From: Pullilachnospira sp963929535
GTDB taxonomy: Bacteria > Bacillota > Clostridia > Lachnospirales > Lachnospiraceae
Assembly (NCBI GenBank): GCA_963929535.1
Contig: CAWVIZ010000010.1
Span: 248,001 to 312,000 of the forward strand
Length of the DNA stretch: 64,000 bases
Direction: 5' to 3'
How positions within the stretch are numbered: the first letter of the stretch is position 1; each line of letters opens with the position of its first letter. Shown here piece by piece: positions 43,138 to 51,456 of this stretch. A program made the translations under genes and the position numbers. The notes beneath the pieces were generated by a model. That model made no database searches. It was not told the origin of the DNA and saw only the letters and a program-made list of their open reading frames with translations.

Positions 43138-44467
43138 ATTGCTGATGAAGCTGGCGCTGCCCACGGTGGCTGCACAGATCATCAATATGCTTTATAATAT
43201 CGTAGACCGTATTTATATAGGCCATATACCCGGGGAAGGGGCATTAGCGCTGACCGGGGTGGGGGTCTGTATGCCTCTGATCATGATCGTGTCTGCTTTT
43301 GCGGCTTTTGTGGGATTTGGCGGAGGCCCCAGGGCTTCCATCTTTATGGGGAGAAAGGATTTTGAATCCGCGGAAAAGACACTGTCCAATTGTTTTATTA
43401 TCCAGATCCTAGTATCTGCGGTTCTTACGGCTGTGCTGCTGATCTGGAACCGGGATTTTCTTCTCACCTTCGGCGCCAGTGAGAATACCATAGAATACGG
43501 CGTGGCCTATATGAATATCTATGCCATAGGAACCATATTTGTCCAGATGACGCTGGGAATGAATGCTTTCATCACTGCACAGGGCTTCGCGAGAACGGGT
43601 ATGCTGTCGGTGCTGATCGGAGCTGTGGCAAATATCGTTCTGGATCCCATATTCATCTTCGGATTTGATATGGGAGTTGAGGGCGCGGCGCTGGCTACCA
43701 TTATTTCTCAGGGGTTATCCTGCGCATGGGTACTGGCGTTCCTTTTCGGCAGGAAGACGCATCTCAGGATCCGCCCCAAATATTTCCGGCTGGAGCCGGA
43801 AATCTTTCTGCCAAGTCTGGCTCTGGGGCTGTCCACCTTTATTATGCAGGCCAGCGAAAGCGTGATCTCCGTATGCTTTAATTCCTCGCTCCTGAAGTAC
43901 GGAGGAGATCTGGCAGTGGGAGCCATGACCATTCTCACCAGTGTTATGCAGTTTGCCATGCTTCCCCTGCAGGGACTGGGACAGGGTGCCCAGCCCATTA
44001 TCAGCTACAATTACGGAGCAAAAAATCCCGAAAGGGTAAAGGCTGCCTTTAAGCTTCTTTTAAAATGCAGTCTTACTTATTCTATAGTGCTGTGGCTTCT
44101 GGTGATGATCTTCCCCAGGGCATTTGCGTCCATGTTTACCTCTGACGCCCAGCTGCTGGATTTTACAGGGACGGCCCTTCGGATCTATATGGGATGTATG
44201 TTCCTGTTTGGCATTCAGATTGCCTGCCAGATGACATTTACCTCTCTGGGAAATGCCAAAGCGTCCATTATCGTGGCAGTTATGAGAAAATTCGTACTGC
44301 TGATTCCGCTGATCTATGTGATGCCGGTGATATTTTCCCAGGATCAGACCACGGCTGTGTATATGGCGGAGCCGGTGGCAGACTTTCTGGCGGTTTCATT
44401 CACTGCAGTCCTGTTTACCTTCCAGTTTAGGAAGGCGCTGAACAGGATCAGCACGGGAGGAAAGTAA
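43094..44467 (+). CDS. MATE family efflux transporter
   Basis: 457 residues, twelve predicted membrane segments. Opening GKEPIGKLLMKLALPTVAAQIINMLYNIVDRIYIGHIPGEGALALTGVG is the standard clostridial MATE start; LGMNAFITAQGFARTGMLSVLIGAVANIVLDPIFIFGFDMGVEGAALAT is the central signature. Exports drugs or metabolites by Na+ or H+ antiport. Start at 43094 (MDQDKDF) with AAGGGAGAGAAGG. Resembles the minus-strand MATE gene at 55575, so the two are paralogues. Confidence 0.93.
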   Translation: MDQDKDFLGKEPIGKLLMKLALPTVAAQIINMLYNIVDRIYIGHIPGEGALALTGVGVCMPLIMIVSAFAAFVGFGGGPRASIFMGRKDFESAEKTLSNCFIIQILVSAVLTAVLLIWNRDFLLTFGASENTIEYGVAYMNIYAIGTIFVQMTLGMNAFITAQGFARTGMLSVLIGAVANIVLDPIFIFGFDMGVEGAALATIISQGLSCAWVLAFLFGRKTHLRIRPKYFRLEPEIFLPSLALGLSTFIMQASESVISVCFNSSLLKYGGDLAVGAMTILTSVMQFAMLPLQGLGQGAQPIISYNYGAKNPERVKAAFKLLLKCSLTYSIVLWLLVMIFPRAFASMFTSDAQLLDFTGTALRIYMGCMFLFGIQIACQMTFTSLGNAKASIIVAVMRKFVLLIPLIYVMPVIFSQDQTTAVYMAEPVADFLAVSFTAVLFTFQFRKALNRISTGGK

Positions 44468-44469
44468 CT

Positions 44470-45873
44470 ATGCACAGAATAAGAAAGAACGGAAAATGGG
44501 TATTGATTTTTCTGCTCCTTCTGTATTTTGCAGCACTTATTGTACCGTATATCCCCCATAAGAAGGTTTCGGAGGATTATCGGAAAAGTTTTTCGGACAG
44601 GAATTTTTACGGAAAACGGTCCGGAGGAGAGAGGGTCGGATACATTGACGATAATAATGAAGCTCTTCTGTACCGGCTTCGGATGATCCAGGAAGCAGAA
44701 GAAGAGCTGATCCTGTCCACCTTTGATTTTAATGATGACAGGGCAGGAAAGGATATTCTTTCCGCCCTGATGGCCGCCGCCGAAAGAGGAGTTTCCGTGA
44801 GGGTGATCGTGGATGGAATCAGCGGATTTCTGGATCTGTGGGGCAGTCCCTGGTTTCAGGCCGCAGCCTCCTGCGAAAACCTGGAAATCCGGATCTATAA
44901 TCCTGTGAATTTTCTGAAGCCCTGGAAGATGCAGGCCAGACTGCACGATAAGTACCTGATCGTGGATCGGAAAATGTATCTGCTGGGGGGAAGAAACACC
45001 ACGAATCTGTTTCTGGGAGATTATTCCTCATCCAAGAATATTGACAGGGAATTATTTGTATATGAGACGGAGGATGCGGAGGACTCTTCTCTGTATCAGC
45101 TTCTGGCTTATTTTGAACAGATCTGGGAATTGGAGGACAGCAAAGAGTATGTCTGCCGCAAAGAGACGGAAAAAGTGAAAACATGCCGGGATGACCTCAG
45201 GGGACACTATGAAGAACTTCTGGAACAGTATCCCGGGATCCTGGAACCATGGAACTGGGAAGAGCTTACCATGGAAACCAACAAAGTATCTCTTCTGTGC
45301 AACCCCATAGAGGCCAGGAATAAGGAACCCTGGATGTGGTATTCCCTTCACCGGCTGATGGGGGAAGGTGAGCAGGTTACCATTTACACGCCATACATCA
45401 TCTGCGGCAAAGAGATGTATCAGGATCTTGCTGATCTGAATCGGGAGCAGATCCCGGTGGAAATCATCACCAACGATGTGGCCAGCGGAGCCAACCCATG
45501 GGGCTGCACGGATTATCTCAATCAGAAGGAAAAAATCTGGGAGACAGGGGCGCGGGTCTATGAATATATGGGGGAACATTCTTCCCATACCAAGGCCGTG
45601 CTGATCGATGATCGGATGAGCATTGTAGGTTCCTACAATCTGGATATGAGGAGTACCTACCAGGACACGGAACTGATGCTGGCCGTGGATTCCACCCAGC
45701 TGAACGATATGATCCGGAAGGAAGCGGAACATGATAAGACATACAGCAAGGTCATGGAAAATGGAAGCTATTCTTACGGGGAGAACTATGTTCCCAGGGA
45801 AATGAGCATACCAAAGAAAATCTTTTACGGGGTTCTTCGGGTGGTGATCATTCCGTTTCGGCGGTTCCTGTAG
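44470..45873 (+). CDS. phospholipase D family protein (cardiolipin synthase-like)
   Basis: 467 residues. N-terminal membrane anchor (WVLIFLLLLYFAALIVPYI), then two HKD motifs: RLHDKYLIVDRKMYLLGGRN near residue 160 and SSHTKAVLIDDRMSIVGSYNLDMRS near residue 375. Both catalytic His-Lys-Asp sets are intact. Could join phosphatidyl groups or hydrolyse phosphodiesters at the membrane; true cardiolipin synthases usually have two N-terminal helices. Follows the MATE stop by two bases, so co-transcribed. Its 3' end overlaps the convergent DUF2284 gene by 26 bases. Confidence 0.87.
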   Translation: MHRIRKNGKWVLIFLLLLYFAALIVPYIPHKKVSEDYRKSFSDRNFYGKRSGGERVGYIDDNNEALLYRLRMIQEAEEELILSTFDFNDDRAGKDILSALMAAAERGVSVRVIVDGISGFLDLWGSPWFQAAASCENLEIRIYNPVNFLKPWKMQARLHDKYLIVDRKMYLLGGRNTTNLFLGDYSSSKNIDRELFVYETEDAEDSSLYQLLAYFEQIWELEDSKEYVCRKETEKVKTCRDDLRGHYEELLEQYPGILEPWNWEELTMETNKVSLLCNPIEARNKEPWMWYSLHRLMGEGEQVTIYTPYIICGKEMYQDLADLNREQIPVEIITNDVASGANPWGCTDYLNQKEKIWETGARVYEYMGEHSSHTKAVLIDDRMSIVGSYNLDMRSTYQDTELMLAVDSTQLNDMIRKEAEHDKTYSKVMENGSYSYGENYVPREMSIPKKIFYGVLRVVIIPFRRFL

Positions 45874-46444
45874 AGCGGAGGGTCCTGGCCTGTTCCAGCT
45901 TTTCCAGAGCGCTGCCGTCGCACAGCAGCGCTCCAAAGTAGGTGACGGTGTCTGCGCCGTTGATGTAATTGATGCCTGCCTGTCCGGCCAGATCCGAAAC
46001 CATGATACCGCAGCCCTCCAGGGATCCATGGGAACGGTCCGGAAAGCGGCAGGGGGCATCCGGATAGGTACAGGTACTGCACAGGTCGCAGCCCTCGTTG
46101 GACAGAATGAGAAAATGGTCCATACAGGGCTTCACCGCCCTGTGGATCGCCCGGCAGACGTCTTTGAAAGCACTCATGCCTGCCATCATACCTTCATAGT
46201 CAAAGGAATCCTCCAGCTCATATCTGGCGCTGAATACCACCATTTTTTCGTACTCCTGCACCCTTTTTTTGCATTCCTCAAGACTGCCCAGTCCCGGAGG
46301 ACATGCCCAGGTCTTGCCATACTGACGGCAGGTATTCACTTCACACATCCTGCGCACTTCCGTGGAAAAAGCAATGGCAGCCGTATCTACGGTTCCATAC
46401 TGAAATACCCCTGCATTTGAAAAAAGTTCTGACAGAACAGCCAT
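45848..46444 (-). CDS. DUF2284 cysteine-rich metal-binding protein
   Basis: 198 residues, rich in Cys: CEVNTCRQYGKTWACPPG near residue 35 and CDLCSTCTYPDAPCRFPD near residue 120. These are the conserved clusters of DUF2284, thought to bind metal, possibly an iron-sulfur centre; function unknown. GGAGGT precedes the start. Convergent with the phospholipase gene. Confidence 0.9.
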   Translation of the reverse strand: MAVLSELFSNAGVFQYGTVDTAAIAFSTEVRRMCEVNTCRQYGKTWACPPGLGSLEECKKRVQEYEKMVVFSARYELEDSFDYEGMMAGMSAFKDVCRAIHRAVKPCMDHFLILSNEGCDLCSTCTYPDAPCRFPDRSHGSLEGCGIMVSDLAGQAGINYINGADTVTYFGALLCDGSALEKLEQARTLRSTGTAETE

Positions 46445-46553
46445 ATCCGAAAACCTCCTTATCCTCTGACCGTGCTGCCCGCACTTCGGGCCCGATATCC
46501 CACTGCCGCGCAGCGGGGTCTATGACTGGATTATATCAACAGTCCCCCCCCAG

Positions 46554-46582
46554 TTGCAATGAAAAAATCCAGATGATATAAT
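46554..46582 (+). promoter_or_regulatory. promoter of the hydrolase-kinase fusion gene
   Basis: TTGCAA (46554-46559), 17 bases, TATAAT (46577-46582). The -10 box overlaps the start of the first 81-base repeat, so the repeats make up the leader RNA. Confidence 0.65.
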
Positions 46583-46868
46583 GAGCGAAAGAGAGTCGGA
46601 GAAAGCCAAGCTTGCTCCGGGCGAACGGCGAATGGCGTTCACAGGCGAAGCCTGTGAAATAATGAGCGAAAGAGAGCCGGAGAAAGCGGAGCTTGCTCCG
46701 GGCGAACGGCGAATGGCGTTCACAGGCGAAGCCTGTGAAATGATGAGCGAAAGAGAGCCGGAGAAAGCCAAGCTTGCTCCGGGCGAACGGCGAATGGCGT
46801 TCACAGGCGAAGCCTGTGAAATGATGAGCGAAAGAGAGGCGGAGAAAGCTTGGTTTTCTCCGGGCGAG
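46581..46868 (+). repeat. 81-base tandem repeat leader (three full units and one partial)
   Basis: Units at 46581-46661, 46662-46742 and 46743-46823, plus a diverged partial unit to about 46868. Units are nearly identical and each contains a perfect hairpin TTCACAGGC-gaa-GCCTGTGAA (46638-46658, 46719-46739, 46800-46820). The unit length is a multiple of three and the frame stays open to 46916, but the -10 box covers the first ATG and no ribosome site precedes the others, so I treat it as untranslated leader. Confidence 0.85.
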
Positions 46869-46896
46869 GATTGTGACCGGCAGGGAGGGAGTGGGA

Positions 46897-48711
46897 ATGG
46901 AGAAAATTTTGCTTGATACGGATATTGGCGGTGACATTGACGATGCCGTCTGTCTGGCTTATCTGTTAAAGGAACCCCGGTGTGAACTGATGGGGATCAC
47001 CACCGTCTGCGGCGAACCGGAAAAACGGGCGGCAGTGGCGGATGCCATCTGTCAGGCGGCGGGAAAACGGATCCCCATTGTGGCAGGACTTGATACTACC
47101 CTGCAGCCGTTTCCGGTATACCCGACTCCGGACGGTGCCTCGGCGCTGAAAGACTGGAAACACCAAACCTATGAAAAAGGCGATGCGCCTGCTTTTTTAT
47201 ATGAGAAGATAAAGGAAAATCCTCACCAGATCGTGCTGATCGGCATTGGAAATATGACCAATATCGCTGTGCTGTTCACTGCATATCCCGACTCTGCAGG
47301 ACTGCTGAAGGGGCTGTATGTGATGAACGGATACTTTGGCGAAAAACCGCTGCCCGATCCTTATTTTAACTGGAACTCCTGGGCGGATCCGCTGGCTTCC
47401 AAAACGGTATTTCTTTCCCGTCCGGCTGTGCACAGGGCAATCCCTCTGGAGGTTACGGACACTCTTACCATCGGATCGGAACAGGCTAAGATCCTCTTCA
47501 GGCCGGACAGTGAGCTGATGAAGGCGGTTTTCTCTTTCGGAAACGCATGGCTGGAAAGCTCCAAGAAGCTGACCCTCCACGATCCGCTGGCGGCGGTTTC
47601 GGTCTTCTATCCGGATATCTGCCGGTTTGAACGGGGAAATGTACAGGTGGAAACAGAACAGAAAAGAAATATGGGCGGCACAGCCTTTATTCCCTCTCCG
47701 GAGGGCAATGTGGAAATTGCCCGGACTGTGGACCGGGAGCGGTTTTACCGGATCCTGAGCAGCGCCCTGTGCGGGAAACCCGGCGGAGAAAAACAGAGAA
47801 GGCTGCCGCCTCTGGTGGTCAAAAGGGCAAAATCCGTGGGCGCCGTGGGGGAAGCGTGGATGGCGGGTCTGGATGGCATGATCTCTGAACTGGAGAAAAA
47901 ATGGCATATTGCCGTGGGAGAAGCCCTGTCCGGCGGAACACATGCCTTTGCGGCCCGGGCAGATGGAGAAAAGGGAGATGCGTATGTTCTGAAGATCGAT
48001 ATGCCTGAAGAGCTTGGCGGTGATTTTTCAAGAGGCATTGCGGCTCTTAAACTGGCGGACGGCCAGGGATATGCCAGACTGTACGCCTATGACCGGGAAA
48101 GAAAAGCATGCCTGCTGGAGCGTCTGGGAAAGCCGGTCAGTCAATCGGGCCGCCCGGTCAGAGATCAGATAAGGATCATCTGCTCGGTGCTGGAAAAGGT
48201 TTGGAGCATTCCGGCTGCGGACGGAGAGCTTCTGAGCGGGAAAGATTCCATTGCATGGTTCCGGGAATTTATCGGAGAGGAATGGGAAAAACTGAATCAT
48301 CCGTGCCCGCGGAAGGTGATCACACAGGCGTATTCCTATCTGCAGTCAAGGGAAAAGAATATGAACCCCTCAGAATTTGTGCTGGTCCATGGAGACGCCC
48401 ATGGCGGAAATACCCTCGAGACACTGTCAGGTGACGGCTGGAAGCTGATCGATCCCGATGGAATCTTTTATGAAAAAGCGTATGACCTGGGGGTGCTTAT
48501 GCGGGAATGGATTGAGGAGTATAAAGATGACCCGCTGGAGAAGGGAAGACAGCGGTGCGAATATCTTCATCAACTGACCGGTGTTCCCCGGCAGGCTGTC
48601 TGGGAATGGGGCTATCTGCAGACCGTTTCCACAGCATTTGTGATGCTCCGGGTGGGGCAGGAGGAAACAGGATATCAAATGCTCCGTATTGCCCGGTGCT
48701 GGAGCGGCTGA
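46897..48711 (+). CDS. fusion: nucleoside hydrolase (IunH-like) + APH(6)/hydroxyurea-type phosphotransferase
   Basis: 604 residues. N-terminal part (about 1-300) is an inosine-uridine-preferring nucleoside hydrolase: LLDTDIGGDIDDAVCLAYLL (the Asp-rich calcium site), GIGNMTNIAVLF, YVMNGYFGEK and LTLHDPLAAVSVFYPD. From about residue 320 the sequence is a small-molecule kinase of the streptomycin 6-phosphotransferase/hydroxyurea-resistance family: FVLVHGDAHGGNTLE (catalytic Asp) and LIDPDGIFYEKAYDLGVLMREW (metal Asp). Both active sites look intact. No signal peptide. It could hydrolyse a nucleoside and phosphorylate the product, or modify a nucleoside-like antibiotic. ATG 46897 has GGGAGGGAG upstream. 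Confidence 0.85.
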   Translation: MEKILLDTDIGGDIDDAVCLAYLLKEPRCELMGITTVCGEPEKRAAVADAICQAAGKRIPIVAGLDTTLQPFPVYPTPDGASALKDWKHQTYEKGDAPAFLYEKIKENPHQIVLIGIGNMTNIAVLFTAYPDSAGLLKGLYVMNGYFGEKPLPDPYFNWNSWADPLASKTVFLSRPAVHRAIPLEVTDTLTIGSEQAKILFRPDSELMKAVFSFGNAWLESSKKLTLHDPLAAVSVFYPDICRFERGNVQVETEQKRNMGGTAFIPSPEGNVEIARTVDRERFYRILSSALCGKPGGEKQRRLPPLVVKRAKSVGAVGEAWMAGLDGMISELEKKWHIAVGEALSGGTHAFAARADGEKGDAYVLKIDMPEELGGDFSRGIAALKLADGQGYARLYAYDRERKACLLERLGKPVSQSGRPVRDQIRIICSVLEKVWSIPAADGELLSGKDSIAWFREFIGEEWEKLNHPCPRKVITQAYSYLQSREKNMNPSEFVLVHGDAHGGNTLETLSGDGWKLIDPDGIFYEKAYDLGVLMREWIEEYKDDPLEKGRQRCEYLHQLTGVPRQAVWEWGYLQTVSTAFVMLRVGQEETGYQMLRIARCWSG

Positions 48712-48799
48712 GCCGCCGTCCGCGCAGGCCGCGGCGGATGAGACAGTGAAGCCGGAAGAGGGAACGGCTGCCTGCGGGGAACGGAAAAACTTCGCCGGC

Positions 48800-48828
48800 T
48801 TGATTATTTTCCGCGATTTCGATATACT
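48800..48828 (+). promoter_or_regulatory. promoter of the gshA-like/ATP-grasp/topB operon
   Basis: TTGATT (48800-48805), 17 bases, TATACT (48823-48828), 50 bases before the ligase start. Confidence 0.6.
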
Positions 48829-48878
48829 AACAATGAGAAACAGGAACGATACAAAATACTGACAGGAAATCAGAGACT

Positions 48879-50117
48879 ATGACAAATTATTATGAAGAGA
48901 ACCTCTGCCGCCTGGTCCGCCATTTTGAGCGGGGCTGCAAGATAGACTGCTTTCAGAAGCTGGGGCTGGAGGTGGAGCATTTTATCGTGGAAAAATCCAC
49001 GGGGAAAAGCGTTTCTTACTATGGGGAACGGGGAGTGGAGGCCATCCTTGGGCGTCTGGAGATGCAGTATCCCCATTCCTATTATGAAGGAGATTATCTT
49101 CTGGGACTGTACAACAGTGATTACTCCCTCTCACTGGAACCGGCAGCCCAGCTGGAGATCAGTATCAATCCCAGAGGGGAGATCCGCCATATCCGGGAGA
49201 TTTACCGGCATTTTGAGGATCAGATCACTCCGGTCCTGGAGGACTGGGGGTATCGCCTGGTGACCCGGGGGTATCAGCCGGTCAGCCGGGTAAAGGAGCT
49301 TCCGCTGATCCCCAAGAAACGGTATGAATGTATGGATGACTACTTTAAAACCTCCGGGAACCGGGGGATCCATATGATGCGGGGAACGGCCTCCGCGCAG
49401 ATTTCCATTGATTACTTCAGTGAAAAGGACTGTGTACGGAAGATGCGCGCCGCCTACATCCTGGGGCCGGCTATCAAGCTGCTGACAGACTGCACGCCTG
49501 TTTTTGAAGGTGAGCCCTGCAGAAACCATCTGATGCGGACTGCCATCTGGCGGGGAGTGGATCCGGACAGGTGCGGGATCTGCCCGGGAATTTTCCGGGA
49601 GGATTTCGGATTCCGGGCCTACGGAGAATATCTGATGAATCTGCCGCTGATCTTTGTTCCCGGGGAAGCGGGGGAGGACGCGTATGTCAGGAATCTTACA
49701 GCGGCGGATATCTGGAAGGAAAAGCTGCTTTCCCCGGAGGAAGTGGAGCATATCCTTTCCATGACATTTGTGGATGTGCGGCTGAAGCATTATCTGGAAC
49801 TGAGAAGTGCGGACTGTATGCCGTTTTCCCATGTGTGCGCGTATCTGGCGCTGATCAAGGGGATTTTCTTTCATGAGGATGTGCTGACCCAGATCCTGGC
49901 GGCGCCGGTGGGAGAAAAGGAGATCCTGCAGGCGGAGGACAGCCTGATGGAAAAGGGATTTTCCGGGGATATTTACGGCATGCCGGCCCAGGACTACTGT
50001 GGGATGGTGGTGCGGATGGCAAAGAATCATCTGCGTCCCGATGAGCAGGCCCTTTTATATCCCATGGAACAGATGATTGAAGAAAAGAGGACATTGGCAG
50101 AAAAATATGAAGAGTGA
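48879..50117 (+). CDS. glutamate-cysteine ligase family 2 (GCS2/EgtA-like)
   Basis: 412 residues of the GCS2 family: LGLEVEHFIVEKSTGKSVSYYG at the N-terminus (Glu-binding), SLEPAAQLEISINP, and the central TASAQISIDYFSE. These ligases join glutamate through its gamma-carboxyl to cysteine (gamma-glutamylcysteine) or a related amine using ATP. The gene overlaps the next one, an ATP-grasp ligase, by 11 bases, a layout that suggests a two-step pathway to a glutathione-like tripeptide. It is not the GshF bifunctional enzyme known in some Firmicutes. Confidence 0.88.
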   Translation: MTNYYEENLCRLVRHFERGCKIDCFQKLGLEVEHFIVEKSTGKSVSYYGERGVEAILGRLEMQYPHSYYEGDYLLGLYNSDYSLSLEPAAQLEISINPRGEIRHIREIYRHFEDQITPVLEDWGYRLVTRGYQPVSRVKELPLIPKKRYECMDDYFKTSGNRGIHMMRGTASAQISIDYFSEKDCVRKMRAAYILGPAIKLLTDCTPVFEGEPCRNHLMRTAIWRGVDPDRCGICPGIFREDFGFRAYGEYLMNLPLIFVPGEAGEDAYVRNLTAADIWKEKLLSPEEVEHILSMTFVDVRLKHYLELRSADCMPFSHVCAYLALIKGIFFHEDVLTQILAAPVGEKEILQAEDSLMEKGFSGDIYGMPAQDYCGMVVRMAKNHLRPDEQALLYPMEQMIEEKRTLAEKYEE

Positions 50118-51456
50118 AAAAATGCAGCGGATCGCTGCGGAATATCAAACGTATATAGAGGAACATTTTCAGGAAAGTGAAGCTTCCGGGGCAGCCATCA
50201 AGGAGTACCTGGACAACTCCACGGCGGCTTACAACGGTCTGGTGGTGCACACCCTTCACATTCCCAAGATCTTTACCGAAAAGGAGATCGGATTTTTCCG
50301 GAAGGTGGTGGATACCACCTATGGAATCCTGGAAAAGGTAATACGGGAATATCTGAGAAATCCGGAGTACCGGAAGATCTTTCCCTTTTCCAAAGAGCTG
50401 GAGGAACTGATCCTGGTTCCCAATCTGTATGACTCCCTCCTGCCCATTGCCCGGTTTGATATCTTTTTCAATGAAGAGGACTGGAGCTTTAAGTTCTGCG
50501 AGATCAATACCGACGGCACCAGCGCCATGAATGAGGACTATGTGCTGAACCAGGCGCTGATCCTGAATAACGCCCATCAGGAGATGCTGAAAAAATACAG
50601 TTTCCGCAGCTTTGAACTGTACGACAGCTGGGTGAAGACATTTATGGAGCTGTATGCCACATATGAGAAACGGGTGGAGCATCCTTATGTGGTGATCACG
50701 GATTTCATGGATCACTGCTGCGTCAATGAGTTTGAGGAATTCGCTTCCAGATTCCGGAAGGCAGGGTATGAGACGGAGATCTGCAATATCCGGGATATGA
50801 CTTACCGGGACAACGTTCTGTATTCTGCCAGGGGGCACAGGATCGATGTGATCTACCGCCGGGCGGTGACCTGTGACATCATGGCCCATTATCAGGAGAT
50901 CCAGCCGTTTATCCAGGCAGTGAAGGACCAGAACGTCTGCCTGATCGGTTCTCTCTGCACCCAGATTCCCCATAACAAATGGCTGTTTAAGATCCTGCGG
51001 GAGGAGCCTACGCTGAGCCTGCTGGATCAGGAGGAGCGGGCGTTCGTTCATGATCACATCCCGTACACCAATCTGATGGATGACAGGTACTGTACCAGAG
51101 AGGACTTGGAAGCGGATAAGGACCGCTGGATCATCAAACCGCTGGATTCCTATGCCTCCAGAGGGGTGTTCGCCGGGATCGACTTTACCCGGGAGGAGTG
51201 GAAAAAGCTGGTGGATAAACACTGGAATCAGAACTATATTTTCCAGGAATATTATCATCCGTACCGGACGGATAATATCTGCTTCCGGGATCAAGTGCCT
51301 CAGTTCATCCCGTATACCAATATGTCAGGCCTGTATGTATATAACGGAAAGTTTTCCGGCATTTATTCCCGGCTGTCATCGGGAGGGATCATTTCCTCCC
51401 AGTATAATGAGCGGGCGGTGGCTACGCTGGTGGCAAAGGATGGAGAGCAGAAATGA
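50107..51456 (+). CDS. ATP-grasp ligase, glutathionylspermidine-synthase-like
   Basis: 449 residues. Motifs of the circularly permuted/glutathionylspermidine-synthase-type ATP-grasp fold: FCEINTDGTSAMNEDYVLN, VIYRRAVTCDI, RWIIKPLDSYASRGVFAGIDFTREEW and YIFQEYYHPYRTDNI, with Lys and acidic residues for ATP and magnesium. Such enzymes make an amide bond between a peptide carboxylate and an amine. Starting at 50107 inside the ligase gene end, it is translationally coupled to it; the likely substrate is gamma-glutamylcysteine, while the amine partner is unknown. TopB follows with a four-base overlap. Confidence 0.82.
   Translation: MKSEKMQRIAAEYQTYIEEHFQESEASGAAIKEYLDNSTAAYNGLVVHTLHIPKIFTEKEIGFFRKVVDTTYGILEKVIREYLRNPEYRKIFPFSKELEELILVPNLYDSLLPIARFDIFFNEEDWSFKFCEINTDGTSAMNEDYVLNQALILNNAHQEMLKKYSFRSFELYDSWVKTFMELYATYEKRVEHPYVVITDFMDHCCVNEFEEFASRFRKAGYETEICNIRDMTYRDNVLYSARGHRIDVIYRRAVTCDIMAHYQEIQPFIQAVKDQNVCLIGSLCTQIPHNKWLFKILREEPTLSLLDQEERAFVHDHIPYTNLMDDRYCTREDLEADKDRWIIKPLDSYASRGVFAGIDFTREEWKKLVDKHWNQNYIFQEYYHPYRTDNICFRDQVPQFIPYTNMSGLYVYNGKFSGIYSRLSSGGIISSQYNERAVATLVAKDGEQK

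Noticed and set aside
46581..46916. A 111-codon repetitive ORF (MSEREPEKAKLAPGERRMAFTG...) or a CRISPR-like array
   Set aside because: The -10 box covers the first ATG, no ribosome site precedes the other ATGs, and the units are contiguous 81-base repeats without spacers.
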